The notes under the pieces are model-generated. The model did no database searches. It saw only the letters and a program-made list of their open reading frames with translations, and had not been told where the DNA came from. From IMG/VR virus record IMGVR_UViG_3300030117_001886, positions 16,251-80,250 of that record: a stretch of 64,000 nt of DNA; one strand, written 5' to 3'. The stretch is from a virus. The translations under genes were made by a program, and so were the position numbers. Positions 34,780 through 43,281 of this stretch are shown here, piece by piece (position 1 is the first letter of the stretch; each line of letters starts with the position of its first letter).

Positions 34780-35196
34780 ATGACTAAAATTAAAGCAACT
34801 AACAAAGATTTGTTAGATTTATTACACAGCTTATACGCTGTACAGGATTTGAAAGGATTGCAATTTGCAATAGGAGTAAGTAAAAACATTGATAGACTAA
34901 AAGCAGATCTAGAATATGTTAATGAAGCTTCTATTCCTACGGATGATTTTCAAAAACTAATAACTGAAGTTCAAATGATTGAAAACTCAAACCCTTCAGA
35001 GGAGGCGGGAAAATTAATTGCAGAACTAGAAGATAAAAACCAGAAACTAATAGACGAAAGAAAATCGCAACTAAAAGAGTTAGATGAGCTTTTAAAAGAA
35101 GAGGCAGAGATTGAATTGGTTCAAATACCAGAAAAAGCTTTACCTTCTGATATTTCAGCCAAACAGCTCGGAGGAATAATGAAACTAATTAAATAA
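34780..35196 (+). CDS. Coiled-coil structural protein
   Basis: 138 residues; helical throughout, with a coiled coil at 70-110 (ELEDKNQKLIDERKSQLKE). Short proteins of this type beside fibre genes can be fibre-assembly proteins or connectors. No family recognised. Confidence 0.55.
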   Translation: MTKIKATNKDLLDLLHSLYAVQDLKGLQFAIGVSKNIDRLKADLEYVNEASIPTDDFQKLITEVQMIENSNPSEEAGKLIAELEDKNQKLIDERKSQLKELDELLKEEAEIELVQIPEKALPSDISAKQLGGIMKLIK

Positions 35197-35208
35197 TTAA
35201 ATAATACT

Positions 35209-35604
35209 ATGGCAACATTAAGCAAAAAAATAACATTAACAGTTGCATCAGGAGCTTTAACAAGTGGTAGCATAAATATATCAGAAGGTAAAAATCTTAC
35301 GGTATCTAATTATAAAGCTGGTGTTATTGCAGTAACTGGCACTAGTAAAGCTGGTACAAATGAAATTGTATATGAAGCAAATGATTTTACAGCTCCTGCA
35401 TATTTGTATTTAAAAAATACAGATACTACAGCTACAGATTATATTTACATATATGATGATACTTCTTCAGGAGATCCTGGAGTACTAAAGCTAGCGGGTG
35501 GAGACTTTGCGTTTTTACCATTAATTGCAGATAACACTTTAAGAACATATGCAACTACGGCTAATACTGTATTAGAATATGCGTTATTTGGAACTGATCA
35601 ATAA
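35209..35604 (+). CDS. Beta-rich structural protein
   Basis: 131 residues, Thr/Ala/Gly rich, all-beta character (TLTVASGALTSGSINIS; TDYIYIYDDTSSGD). Likely a virion surface protein by context; no known domain. Confidence 0.5.
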   Translation: MATLSKKITLTVASGALTSGSINISEGKNLTVSNYKAGVIAVTGTSKAGTNEIVYEANDFTAPAYLYLKNTDTTATDYIYIYDDTSSGDPGVLKLAGGDFAFLPLIADNTLRTYATTANTVLEYALFGTDQ

Positions 35605-35621
35605 TATTAAAATAAATTAAA

Positions 35622-35966
35622 ATGGATATTCGTAATACTACAGAAAAGCTAATAGATAAAACTAACAGAAATTTGGAACACCAGTTAGGTGACGTGGTTG
35701 TTGTACATATTAATGATACAGTGCAACATGCTGGTCCGTTTTTTGCACTAACAGCGCTTGAGGCAGCTGTTGTTGATGTTAGTGAATGTACAACAAACAT
35801 TATAGAAAACGGTGGCAGTGGAAACATTCAAAACATAGCTACTAATTTTACAATTCCTATAGGTGTAACTATTTATGGAAACTTTAGAAGTATAGAGTTA
35901 GATAGTGGAGTTGTATTAGCTTATGCTAAGGCCGGAAGAACTAATGTAGAAGTTGATGCATCATAA
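35622..35966 (+). CDS. Small structural protein
   Basis: 114 residues. C-terminal half is beta-rich and resembles simple tail-associated proteins (FTIPIGVTIYGNFRSIELDSG). Shares the ATGA-like junction with the next gene. No family recognised. Confidence 0.5.
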   Translation: MDIRNTTEKLIDKTNRNLEHQLGDVVVVHINDTVQHAGPFFALTALEAAVVDVSECTTNIIENGGSGNIQNIATNFTIPIGVTIYGNFRSIELDSGVVLAYAKAGRTNVEVDAS

Positions 35967-36991
35967 TGAGATTATTAATTGTTGTTATACTTTTAACAGC
36001 TACTACTGCAAGTGCGCAGTTTAAAAAAGCTGTAAAGTTTTCTACATTTTATGTAGCGGCTAATGGCGGGACATCTCTGGCTGACCAGGATGTTTTTGCT
36101 GTTAATAATAGTTTGTTATCTAAAGATGTAGTAGAAACTCCGTATGACTATTCTCTTACTGCTGGTATTAGAAAGATACAAAGATTTCAATACGAAGGCA
36201 GTACGCCATTCAAAGATGGTACAGAGTCAGCATACGGGGATGAAGCAACAGTTGGTAGAAATGCATTTGAATATCTGTTTGAAATAGACTATAGAAGACA
36301 AGAAGGTGTAGAATATATTGATCAAAATCATTTTTTACGATATGTTAGAGACAGGTGGCTTGCTAAGGTTGCCTATGTAAAAGATGGTTTTGCTGATATA
36401 GAATATTACCAGGCTTCTCAAAGAATTAGAATAAATGGTAAAAAGAAACTTTCTTTTAATGTAGGAGCATTACAAAGGCTTGCTGAGCCTTATGGATATA
36501 ATCCATTAGAAGAATGGGTGTTACAAACAGGGCATATACACTATACACAGCTTGCAATAGAAGAGGGGTATAGTGTAGATGTATATAACAACGAATATAA
36601 AGACCCTAGTGGTAATGTAGTAGCTACAAGCGCTGATGTTTGGAATCAAGTTATAATACCTGAGGTTATCTCTAACTATGTAGAAAAGAAGAAAAATGAG
36701 TTGCCTAATGTTACACAACATTCTTTAGTAGTAGGATTTGACTTCTACTATTATAAAAAAGATTTTTGGGTACATAGTTGGGGTAACTTTTTACCATACC
36801 ATTATGATCAAGGAGATCAGTATTCTTACCACAATTTTGTAGGAGGACAGTGGTACGACTACTCAGGTGGATTAATATTTGGTCATAAGATTACAAAGAA
36901 AATTGGATATTTTATAGAAGGTAAATATAATAAATATTGGAACAGAGAATGGTACGACTTTAAATTTGGAATAAACTATATAATACTATAA
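35966..36991 (+). CDS. Exported, probable outer-membrane beta-barrel-like protein
   Basis: 341 residues. A Sec signal peptide (MRLLIVVILLTATTASA, then Q) is clear. The mature part has many Tyr/Trp/Phe-rich strands with alternating pattern, and the end WYDFKFGINYIIL resembles the last strand of outer-membrane barrels. Cleavage after SA with Gln at +1 agrees with the Bacteroidetes Q-rule. A phage-made envelope protein could alter receptors or block other phages; a membrane barrel is inferred from sequence character only. Confidence 0.62.
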   Translation: MRLLIVVILLTATTASAQFKKAVKFSTFYVAANGGTSLADQDVFAVNNSLLSKDVVETPYDYSLTAGIRKIQRFQYEGSTPFKDGTESAYGDEATVGRNAFEYLFEIDYRRQEGVEYIDQNHFLRYVRDRWLAKVAYVKDGFADIEYYQASQRIRINGKKKLSFNVGALQRLAEPYGYNPLEEWVLQTGHIHYTQLAIEEGYSVDVYNNEYKDPSGNVVATSADVWNQVIIPEVISNYVEKKKNELPNVTQHSLVVGFDFYYYKKDFWVHSWGNFLPYHYDQGDQYSYHNFVGGQWYDYSGGLIFGHKITKKIGYFIEGKYNKYWNREWYDFKFGINYIIL

Positions 36992-36993
36992 TA

Positions 36994-37269
36994 ATGGCAA
37001 AAGAATTAAACGAAGATACTAGTTTTAAAATAAGCATAAAAACATTAGCTGGCATAGCTGCTCTTATTTTTACACTAGTAGGTATGTGGTTTACACTACA
37101 AGCTGACATATCAGAAGCAAAAGAACTTCCAAAGCCTGAGGTATCAAAAATGGAATTTGATATGAAGGATATAAACATTCGTAATACAATAATAGAAACA
37201 CGTGATGATGTTAAAAAATTAGAAGAGCGAATGATTAGAATGGAAGATAAGATTGATGAATTAAGATAA
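36994..37269 (+). CDS. Membrane-anchored coiled-coil protein, possible inner spanin or lysis accessory
   Basis: 91 residues. One hydrophobic span (about 14-33, TLAGIAALIFTLVGMWF) is followed by a charged coiled coil (TRDDVKKLEERMIRMEDKI). This N-in membrane helix plus periplasmic coil layout fits i-spanins, and the lysis genes are 4 kb away, but other membrane roles are equally possible. Confidence 0.55.
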   Translation: MAKELNEDTSFKISIKTLAGIAALIFTLVGMWFTLQADISEAKELPKPEVSKMEFDMKDINIRNTIIETRDDVKKLEERMIRMEDKIDELR

Positions 37270-37626
37270 ATGAAAAAACTAAATTTAATATGGAAAACAT
37301 TTGCGACATACTTGCTAGTATTGCCATTATTGCTGGTTTGTGTTACGTGCTCAGCTCAGGTGACCGCGATGCAGTTTAACGCTAGTTGGAATGAACAAAA
37401 TAACGTAGAGTGGTTTAAAAAACTAGGAGACTGTGATAAAGAATCACATATGATAGACAACAATGATTTACAAAAGAAATATCAAATAGCTGTAGTACCA
37501 ACTATTATAATATTTGATGATGGCGAAGAAGTAAAAAGATTTCAAGCAGATCTTAGTTTTGCCATGCAAGCAACAAGAAAAGAGGTACAAGACTACATTG
37601 ATGAACTAATAATGAGTAAGTTTTAA
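37270..37626 (+). CDS. Secreted thioredoxin-fold protein without active-site cysteines
   Basis: 118 residues. Signal peptide with cleavage at CSA before Q30. The mature part follows thioredoxin: AMQFNASW at 33-40 then, where CxxC should be, NEQN (41-44); a central Lys/Asp helix; YQIAVVPTIIIFDDGE with cis-Pro P77; and a final helix. With both redox cysteines lost it cannot act as a disulphide enzyme, so a binding role in the periplasm or outside the cell is more likely. Thioredoxin likeness is by motif order, not a search. Confidence 0.65.
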   Translation: MKKLNLIWKTFATYLLVLPLLLVCVTCSAQVTAMQFNASWNEQNNVEWFKKLGDCDKESHMIDNNDLQKKYQIAVVPTIIIFDDGEEVKRFQADLSFAMQATRKEVQDYIDELIMSKF

Positions 37627-37628
37627 TT

Positions 37629-38321
37629 ATGAAATTAGGATTAGGAATAGCATTAGGAGCACCAGCATTTGTGCCAGTAGCATTTGACATAAATGATTTA
37701 AGCCCACAACTGTGGCTAAAGTTTAATGAAGGTCAAGGTGCAATTACTGATGGTATACAATGGGATGATCAGTCTGGTAATAATAGACACGCTTCACAAA
37801 CTACAGATGCTCAAGAGGGTAGTGGTTTCAGTGGTGGTGCTTTTGTTACTGATGCAGGTTCTCAAGATAACTTAGACCTAGCTAGCACATTTAATCTAAC
37901 AGGAGCTTATCATATATTTGTAGTATTGAATTTGTCAGAGCAAAGTAATGAGACATTTGTGTCTAGCGTAGACAACTCAAGTTTTATAAGATTTGCTCAA
38001 GGAGGTACTGCTGCCAGCTATCGTATGAAAAACGGAGGTACCACTGTAAATATAACTTTAACCGGAGGTTTTGGAACAGAAAAAGCTATAGCTGAAGTAT
38101 CTAGAGATAGTAGCAATAACATAAGAGTATTAAGAAACGGTACTGCAGTAGGTTCAGGAACAGGATCTGGTACTTTTGCTTTTGAGCAAATAGGTACCTC
38201 ATCTAACAGTATTACTTCTGGTGAGATACACGAAGTAGTTGTATTTAATAGCGCTTTAAGTAGTGAAAATGCAGCAGATGTAAGAAATGATATTGCTGAC
38301 AGAAATAGTTTAAGTATATAA
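37629..38321 (+). CDS. Concanavalin A-like/LamG lectin-fold protein
   Basis: 230 residues. LWLKFNEGQGAITDG followed by WDDQSGNNRHA and, at the end, GEIHEVVVFNSALSSENAA are the usual beginning and end of LamG-type jelly rolls that bind glycans. The first 20 residues are hydrophobic but lack a clean cleavage site, so location is uncertain. It could be a virion glycan-binding tip or a surface protein with its secreted neighbours. Confidence 0.7.
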   Translation: MKLGLGIALGAPAFVPVAFDINDLSPQLWLKFNEGQGAITDGIQWDDQSGNNRHASQTTDAQEGSGFSGGAFVTDAGSQDNLDLASTFNLTGAYHIFVVLNLSEQSNETFVSSVDNSSFIRFAQGGTAASYRMKNGGTTVNITLTGGFGTEKAIAEVSRDSSNNIRVLRNGTAVGSGTGSGTFAFEQIGTSSNSITSGEIHEVVVFNSALSSENAADVRNDIADRNSLSI

Positions 38322-38323
38322 TT

Positions 38324-40861
38324 ATGAATAATTTTACAAAAATATTATATGCAGTGTTAATGATAGTTGTATTTGCTACAGCTACAGCATTCGGGCAGGC
38401 TTCATATATGGTTATAGAGGCACAATACGACTCGTGGGGACCACAAGAGTCTAGCTTTGAAATATTAGATGTAAATGGAAATCAAGTATATTTTAATCAG
38501 CCTACAATCCAAGACGAATATTTACTGGATACATTATGGATAGGGGCTGGTTCTTATACAGCTATATTGTATGATCAGTATGGAGATGCATGGCAAGATA
38601 CAGATCTACAAGGATACTTTAGAATATGGAATGCGTGTCAAGATACAATGGTAGAGTTTTTATGTAGTCAAACTAATTACTTTGCTACAGAAACAATACC
38701 TTTTATGTTAGGACCTTGTAATCCAAATGCACCTCCACCTCCACCATGTTTACAAGCAACAGTTATTATCAACCTAGATCAGTATCAGTCAGAAACATCT
38801 TGGCAGATAGCTGATACTAATGGTATGGTAGTTGCTTCAGGAAGTGGGTATGGAGCTGAACCTGATTATGGAACAGTTGTAATACCAGTCTGTTTACCAC
38901 AAGGACCGCTAGAGTTTACTATAATGGATACATACGGTGATGGCTTACAAGGGTCATTGTGGCAAGGACAAGATGGTTCTTATTTTATTAAACAATGTAA
39001 TGATACACTAGTATTTGGTACAGATCCAGCATTTGGGAATGATACAATACATCCTTTTGTAATTGATAGTTGTCCACCAATACCTGGTTGTACAGACCCA
39101 GATTACTTAGAGTATAACCCATTTGCAGATGTAGATGATGGTAGCTGTTTGACAGTAGCTGTATATGGATGTATTGATAGTACAATGTATAACTACGACC
39201 CTAATGCTAACGCAATGCTTGTAACACCTGTTTGTGAGTATAAATTAACTTTACATGACTTGGTTGGTAATGGTTGGATAGCGTCAAACTTAAAAATAGT
39301 TACACCTGATACTATGATGAATTTTACTCATACAGGTGGTTTTACAGACACTTACTATTTTTATTTACCTACAGGAACACCTGTAACAAGTATATTTACT
39401 ATAAGTAATCAGGCATCACTTACAACAATAGAATGTGGATTTACTTTAACAAATCCAGAAGGTGACACAGTTATACATGTACCTGCACCATTTGTACAAC
39501 CTATATTCCCGTATCAAGGAGTAAGTGTTTGTCCTAATGAGTGTATAGATAAAATATTTGGATGTACAGATACATTAGCATTAAACTATCAAGACACTGT
39601 AAATACAGATGATGGCAGTTGTTATTATGTAGCTGGGTGTATGAATCCATTATATTTAGAGTATAATAATCTAGCTGATTATGATGATGGGTCATGCTCT
39701 ACTTTGATTGTAGTAGGTTGTATGGACAGTACAGCATATAATTATGATCCTGCAGCAAATGTAGAATTAGCTGGTTCTTGCATACCTTTTGTATATGGAT
39801 GTATGGACCCAATGATGTTTAACTATGATCCACTAGCAACAGCAGCTGATACATGTATACCTTATATATATGGTTGTACAGACGCTAGTATGTTTAATTA
39901 TAATATAAATGCTAATACAGATAACGGAAGTTGTATTGAATTTGTCTATGGTTGTACAGATAGCACAATGTTTAATTATAACCCTCTAGCTAATACAGAT
40001 AATGGATCTTGTACGCCTTATGTGTACGGATGTATGGATATTGATGCACTTAATTATAATGCATTAGCTAACACAGATGATGGAACTTGTATAGATGTTG
40101 TTTTAGGTTGTACTGATTCAACAGCGTTTAACTATAATATTTTAGCGAATACAGATGACGGCTCATGCATATCCGTTGTTTGGGGCTGTACTGATGGTGC
40201 GGCCTTTAATTACAATTCATTAGCCAATACGGATGATGGGTCTTGTGTTCCTGTTATTTTTGGATGTATAGATCCAACTATGTGGAATTATTGTGATACT
40301 TGTAATACTGATAATGGAAATTGTATACCTTACTACTATGGATGCACAGACAGCACAGCACTTAATTATGACGATAATGCAAATACTGATAATGGTAGCT
40401 GTATTTATCCTCTGTCTGGCTGCACTGATGCGACCGCTATTAATTACAATCCGCTTGCTAACGTGGCAGACAGTTCGTGTTATTATAGTGCTGGGTGTAA
40501 CTCTGGTGATGTATATTATATTCCTGACGCTTGTTTTGAGTGGGTAATACAAGTAGATCCATATTGCTGTGATGATACTTGGGATGGTACATGTGACGCA
40601 TTATATGCATATTGTGAAGATGGTTGGTCAGGGCCAACAGATGTTGCAATGTATGAAAGGTCAGCACTTATACCATATCCTAATCCAACAAAAGATTACA
40701 TAAACTTTAAAGAAGAGGTGGATGTATTAGTAATAGACAATTTAGGCAAAGATCATGTTCTTTATAAGAACACTAGAAGAATAAAACTAGATAAAGGGAT
40801 AAACTATTTAAGGGTTACTAAAGATAAAGTAAACTTTACAACAATAATAATTGTACAATGA
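38324..40861 (+). CDS. T9SS-exported surface protein with 14 GCTD repeats
   Basis: 845 residues. Residues 1-24 are a signal peptide (cleavage AFG before Q25). Two beta domains follow (about 25-250, related to each other: both contain DTYGDG- or DQYGDA-like turns), then 14 repeats of GCTDxxxxNYxxxANTDNGSC (about 254-722), a Cys-rich segment (YCCDDTWDGTC), and finally a T9SS type A sorting domain at about 784-845: PYPNPTKDYINF, VLVIDNLG, then KGINYLRV and a last strand. Known T9SS cargo is carried through the outer membrane and fixed to or released from the cell surface. The host must own the T9SS. Function for the phage is unknown. Confidence 0.85.
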   Translation: MNNFTKILYAVLMIVVFATATAFGQASYMVIEAQYDSWGPQESSFEILDVNGNQVYFNQPTIQDEYLLDTLWIGAGSYTAILYDQYGDAWQDTDLQGYFRIWNACQDTMVEFLCSQTNYFATETIPFMLGPCNPNAPPPPPCLQATVIINLDQYQSETSWQIADTNGMVVASGSGYGAEPDYGTVVIPVCLPQGPLEFTIMDTYGDGLQGSLWQGQDGSYFIKQCNDTLVFGTDPAFGNDTIHPFVIDSCPPIPGCTDPDYLEYNPFADVDDGSCLTVAVYGCIDSTMYNYDPNANAMLVTPVCEYKLTLHDLVGNGWIASNLKIVTPDTMMNFTHTGGFTDTYYFYLPTGTPVTSIFTISNQASLTTIECGFTLTNPEGDTVIHVPAPFVQPIFPYQGVSVCPNECIDKIFGCTDTLALNYQDTVNTDDGSCYYVAGCMNPLYLEYNNLADYDDGSCSTLIVVGCMDSTAYNYDPAANVELAGSCIPFVYGCMDPMMFNYDPLATAADTCIPYIYGCTDASMFNYNINANTDNGSCIEFVYGCTDSTMFNYNPLANTDNGSCTPYVYGCMDIDALNYNALANTDDGTCIDVVLGCTDSTAFNYNILANTDDGSCISVVWGCTDGAAFNYNSLANTDDGSCVPVIFGCIDPTMWNYCDTCNTDNGNCIPYYYGCTDSTALNYDDNANTDNGSCIYPLSGCTDATAINYNPLANVADSSCYYSAGCNSGDVYYIPDACFEWVIQVDPYCCDDTWDGTCDALYAYCEDGWSGPTDVAMYERSALIPYPNPTKDYINFKEEVDVLVIDNLGKDHVLYKNTRRIKLDKGINYLRVTKDKVNFTTIIIVQ
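39084..40490 (+). repeat. Fourteen-copy GCTD repeat array in the T9SS cargo gene
   Basis: Units of about 24-26 codons beginning GG(T/A)TGTA and often ending in gctaatacagataatgg-like DNA. The copies between 39860 and 40250 are close to each other at DNA level, which suggests recent expansion by recombination. Confidence 0.8.
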
Positions 40862-41325
40862 AACTAAAAGTATTAAGATTTAGCTCAGAGGTAGACTCAA
40901 GTTCAGGCCTATTGTTTGAAGAGACTGCTATGGGAAATAAATTTTTATGCTATACACTAGAAGACGAGCGTAGAGCATTAAAAGTAAAAGGAGAAACGAG
41001 AGTTCCTGCTGGTACGTACAAAATAGAATTAAGAAAAGAAGGTGGATTTCATGAAAGATATACTAAAAAATATCCTGGTATACACCGTGGTATGTTACAT
41101 GTCACTGACGTTCCTAACTTTGAGTATATTCTTATACACACTGGAAACACTGACGAGCACACTGCTGGGTGTCTTATCGTTGGGGATGCTCAAGAAAATA
41201 ACCAATTATTACCCGATGGTTTTGTTGGTAAAAGTGTTAACGCTTACAAAAGGATTTACCCTAGTATTGCAAAAGCAATAGCTGAGGGGCAAGAGGTAAC
41301 AATAGAATATATAGATTTTGATTAA
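40858..41325 (+). CDS. DUF5675-family protein, probable muralytic or lysis enzyme
   Basis: 155 residues. TRVPAGTYKIELRKEGGFH, then MLHVTDVPNFEYILIHTGNT followed by HTAGCLIVGD is the DUF5675 signature. The His near 94 and Cys near 105 in HxGNT...GC recall the active site of L,D-transpeptidase-type domains. Found in phages near holins, as here (the holin is 400 bp downstream), so it may be the endolysin or a cell-wall enzyme. Overlaps the T9SS gene by 4 bp (ATGA). Confidence 0.68.
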   Translation: MKLKVLRFSSEVDSSSGLLFEETAMGNKFLCYTLEDERRALKVKGETRVPAGTYKIELRKEGGFHERYTKKYPGIHRGMLHVTDVPNFEYILIHTGNTDEHTAGCLIVGDAQENNQLLPDGFVGKSVNAYKRIYPSIAKAIAEGQEVTIEYIDFD

Positions 41326-41717
41326 TGTCATTAGTAGTACAAAATATAACATCAACAGCATCTAAATTATATGGTGTAAAAGGGTTTAAGAAGATAAATG
41401 CTGCAAATACAGGCTCAGGTGCCGCAACTTTGTCTTTATACTATACTGGAGTAGCTAGAAGAAATACTTCGCATGATTACTCTGAGGCGGTAACTGTTGT
41501 AGAGAGAGATTATACTTTTTACATAGTAAAAGATTTAAGTATTGATGCTGCAAAGTCTACTATAATATTAGAAGAAGGATTAGACTTTAGAGATATGAAG
41601 TACTATGACTCTGATGGAGTTTTATACAATTTGTTTGATGTTCAACTAAACGCATCAACAGGGACAGAAGGACAGACTGTAGATTTAATAATAGAATTAA
41701 GTTACGATTATGATTAA
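41325..41717 (+). CDS. Beta-rich structural protein
   Basis: 130 residues, all-beta character (DYTFYIVKDLSID; STIILEEGLDF; VDLIIELSYDYD). Similar in style to the small virion proteins at 35.2-36.0 kb. No family recognised. One-base overlap with the preceding stop. Confidence 0.5.
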   Translation: MSLVVQNITSTASKLYGVKGFKKINAANTGSGAATLSLYYTGVARRNTSHDYSEAVTVVERDYTFYIVKDLSIDAAKSTIILEEGLDFRDMKYYDSDGVLYNLFDVQLNASTGTEGQTVDLIIELSYDYD

Positions 41718-42129
41718 TAATTTATTAGGAGGAATATTAGGTAAGGTTGTAGATAATGCTGAAGGCATATTAGATAAAGTAATTACAACAGATAAAGAAA
41801 GGGATGAAGCAAAGTTGCAACTGCGTAAAATATTACTTGATGCAGAAAAAGAAGCTTTTGCTAAGGAAGTAGAGGATAGAAAGAGCGCAAGAGACATGTA
41901 TAAAGATGATGCTATCATTCAAAAAGTGTTAGCAACTTTGTTTACTGTAGCTTACTTTGGTATTAGTTTTGTTATGTTTAACCATTTCGTTCTGGGCGAC
42001 ATTGACTTAGGGGAATTTGAAATTAGTTTTATTTCCACTATCTTTGGGGCCATGAGTGCAAAAGTTAATACAATTGTTGATTTCTTTTTTGGAGGTAGTT
42101 CCAAGAAAAATGATACAGAGAAAAAGTAA
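41710..42129 (+). CDS. Holin (3TM-type)
   Basis: 139 residues. An amphipathic N-terminus, a charged coiled coil with KLQLRKILLDAEKEAF and RKSARDMYKDDAI, and two hydrophobic spans (LATLFTVAYFGISFVMF; ISFISTIFGAMSAKVN) before a Lys-rich tail follow the holin-of-3TMs family. It would permeabilise the inner membrane and time lysis, releasing the enzyme coded at 40858. Confidence 0.75.
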   Translation: MINNLLGGILGKVVDNAEGILDKVITTDKERDEAKLQLRKILLDAEKEAFAKEVEDRKSARDMYKDDAIIQKVLATLFTVAYFGISFVMFNHFVLGDIDLGEFEISFISTIFGAMSAKVNTIVDFFFGGSSKKNDTEKK

Positions 42130-42145
42130 CCAACTAACTAGATAT

Positions 42146-43276
42146 ATGACTAAAGATGAAATTAAGGTTTTTTTACAAGAGAAACCTGGCTACCTGAAAG
42201 AAGGTGCCGAACGATTGTCTGAGAGACTAAACTGCAGTGTTGAAACCTGTAGACATGCTTTGAAAGAAGCTAGACTTGAAGCAAAAGGATCTGACTTTGA
42301 TTTAGATAATATAAATGAATCTGAAATAAGTGAGTTCAAGAAGTTCTTAAAAAATAATGAAATAGAAGAAACAGATGTCAAGTCTGTTAAGTTTTGGCAA
42401 AACATGCAAGGGGATAACAGATTCTCTGTTGTAGTAAAAGGAGAAGACGATCTAATGAAGCAAGCAAAGGAAGAGATGATTGCACTTCTAGAGTCTTACA
42501 GCCCAAAGGTTGAAAAGGACTACAACTCTGTCAAAGACCCAGTAGTATATGAAATATCCTTACCAGACATTCACTATGGTAAGTATACTGGACAGACACT
42601 TGACCAAGCTGAGGAAGAGTATATGAATACTGTAAAAGATTTACTAGCTAAAGCAGAAGGCTTAGATATAGAAAAAATCTTATTACCAATAGGTAATGAT
42701 GGTATGAACTCTGAGGGATACTCCCGTGCTACTACAAAAGGTACACCTCAGCAAGATTCAGCAGAATGGCAAGAAACATTTGTAGGATATTGTAACTTAA
42801 TGGTAAGAGCAATAAACTACTTAGCTAATACTGCACCAGTAGATGTGGTTGTTGTGCAAGGTAATCACGACTATGAAAGAATGTTTTACGCAGGTGAATA
42901 CCTAAGAGCATTCTTTAAAAACGATGAAAGAGTTGATGTTGATAATAACTTTGACTCTAGAAAATATTATAAATACGGAGTTAACTTAATTATGTTTACA
43001 CACGGAGATAAAGAAAAAACTGCAGAGATGCCACTAATAATGGCGACGGAACAACCTATGTTGTTTGCACAAACTAAATTTAGAGAAGTGCACTGTGGAC
43101 ATAAACATAAAGAAAGAGTTGATGAGTTTAGAGGAATAAAAGTAAGATTTATACCATCTATTTGTGCTAATGACGCTTGGCATAAGATGATGGGGTATGA
43201 AGCAAAGAGAACAGGGCAAGCACATATATGGAGTAAAAAACGCGGTTATGAAGGGTATTTACAAACTAACATCTAA
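42146..43276 (+). CDS. Calcineurin-like metallophosphoesterase with N-terminal HTH
   Basis: 376 residues from ATG 42146; a longer frame overlapping the holin is less likely. Metal-binding motifs in order: DIHYGK (D141, H143), GNDGMN near 183 (usual GD followed by Asn/Ile), GNHDYER near 239, THGDKE near 292 and GHKH near 317. The first 50 residues look like a helix-turn-helix (GAERLSERLNCSVETCRHAL). Relatives are DNA or nucleotide phosphoesterases, as in SbcD/Mre11. The extra DNA-binding-like domain suggests a DNA substrate. Confidence 0.85.
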   Translation: MTKDEIKVFLQEKPGYLKEGAERLSERLNCSVETCRHALKEARLEAKGSDFDLDNINESEISEFKKFLKNNEIEETDVKSVKFWQNMQGDNRFSVVVKGEDDLMKQAKEEMIALLESYSPKVEKDYNSVKDPVVYEISLPDIHYGKYTGQTLDQAEEEYMNTVKDLLAKAEGLDIEKILLPIGNDGMNSEGYSRATTKGTPQQDSAEWQETFVGYCNLMVRAINYLANTAPVDVVVVQGNHDYERMFYAGEYLRAFFKNDERVDVDNNFDSRKYYKYGVNLIMFTHGDKEKTAEMPLIMATEQPMLFAQTKFREVHCGHKHKERVDEFRGIKVRFIPSICANDAWHKMMGYEAKRTGQAHIWSKKRGYEGYLQTNI

Positions 43277-43281
43277 ATAAG

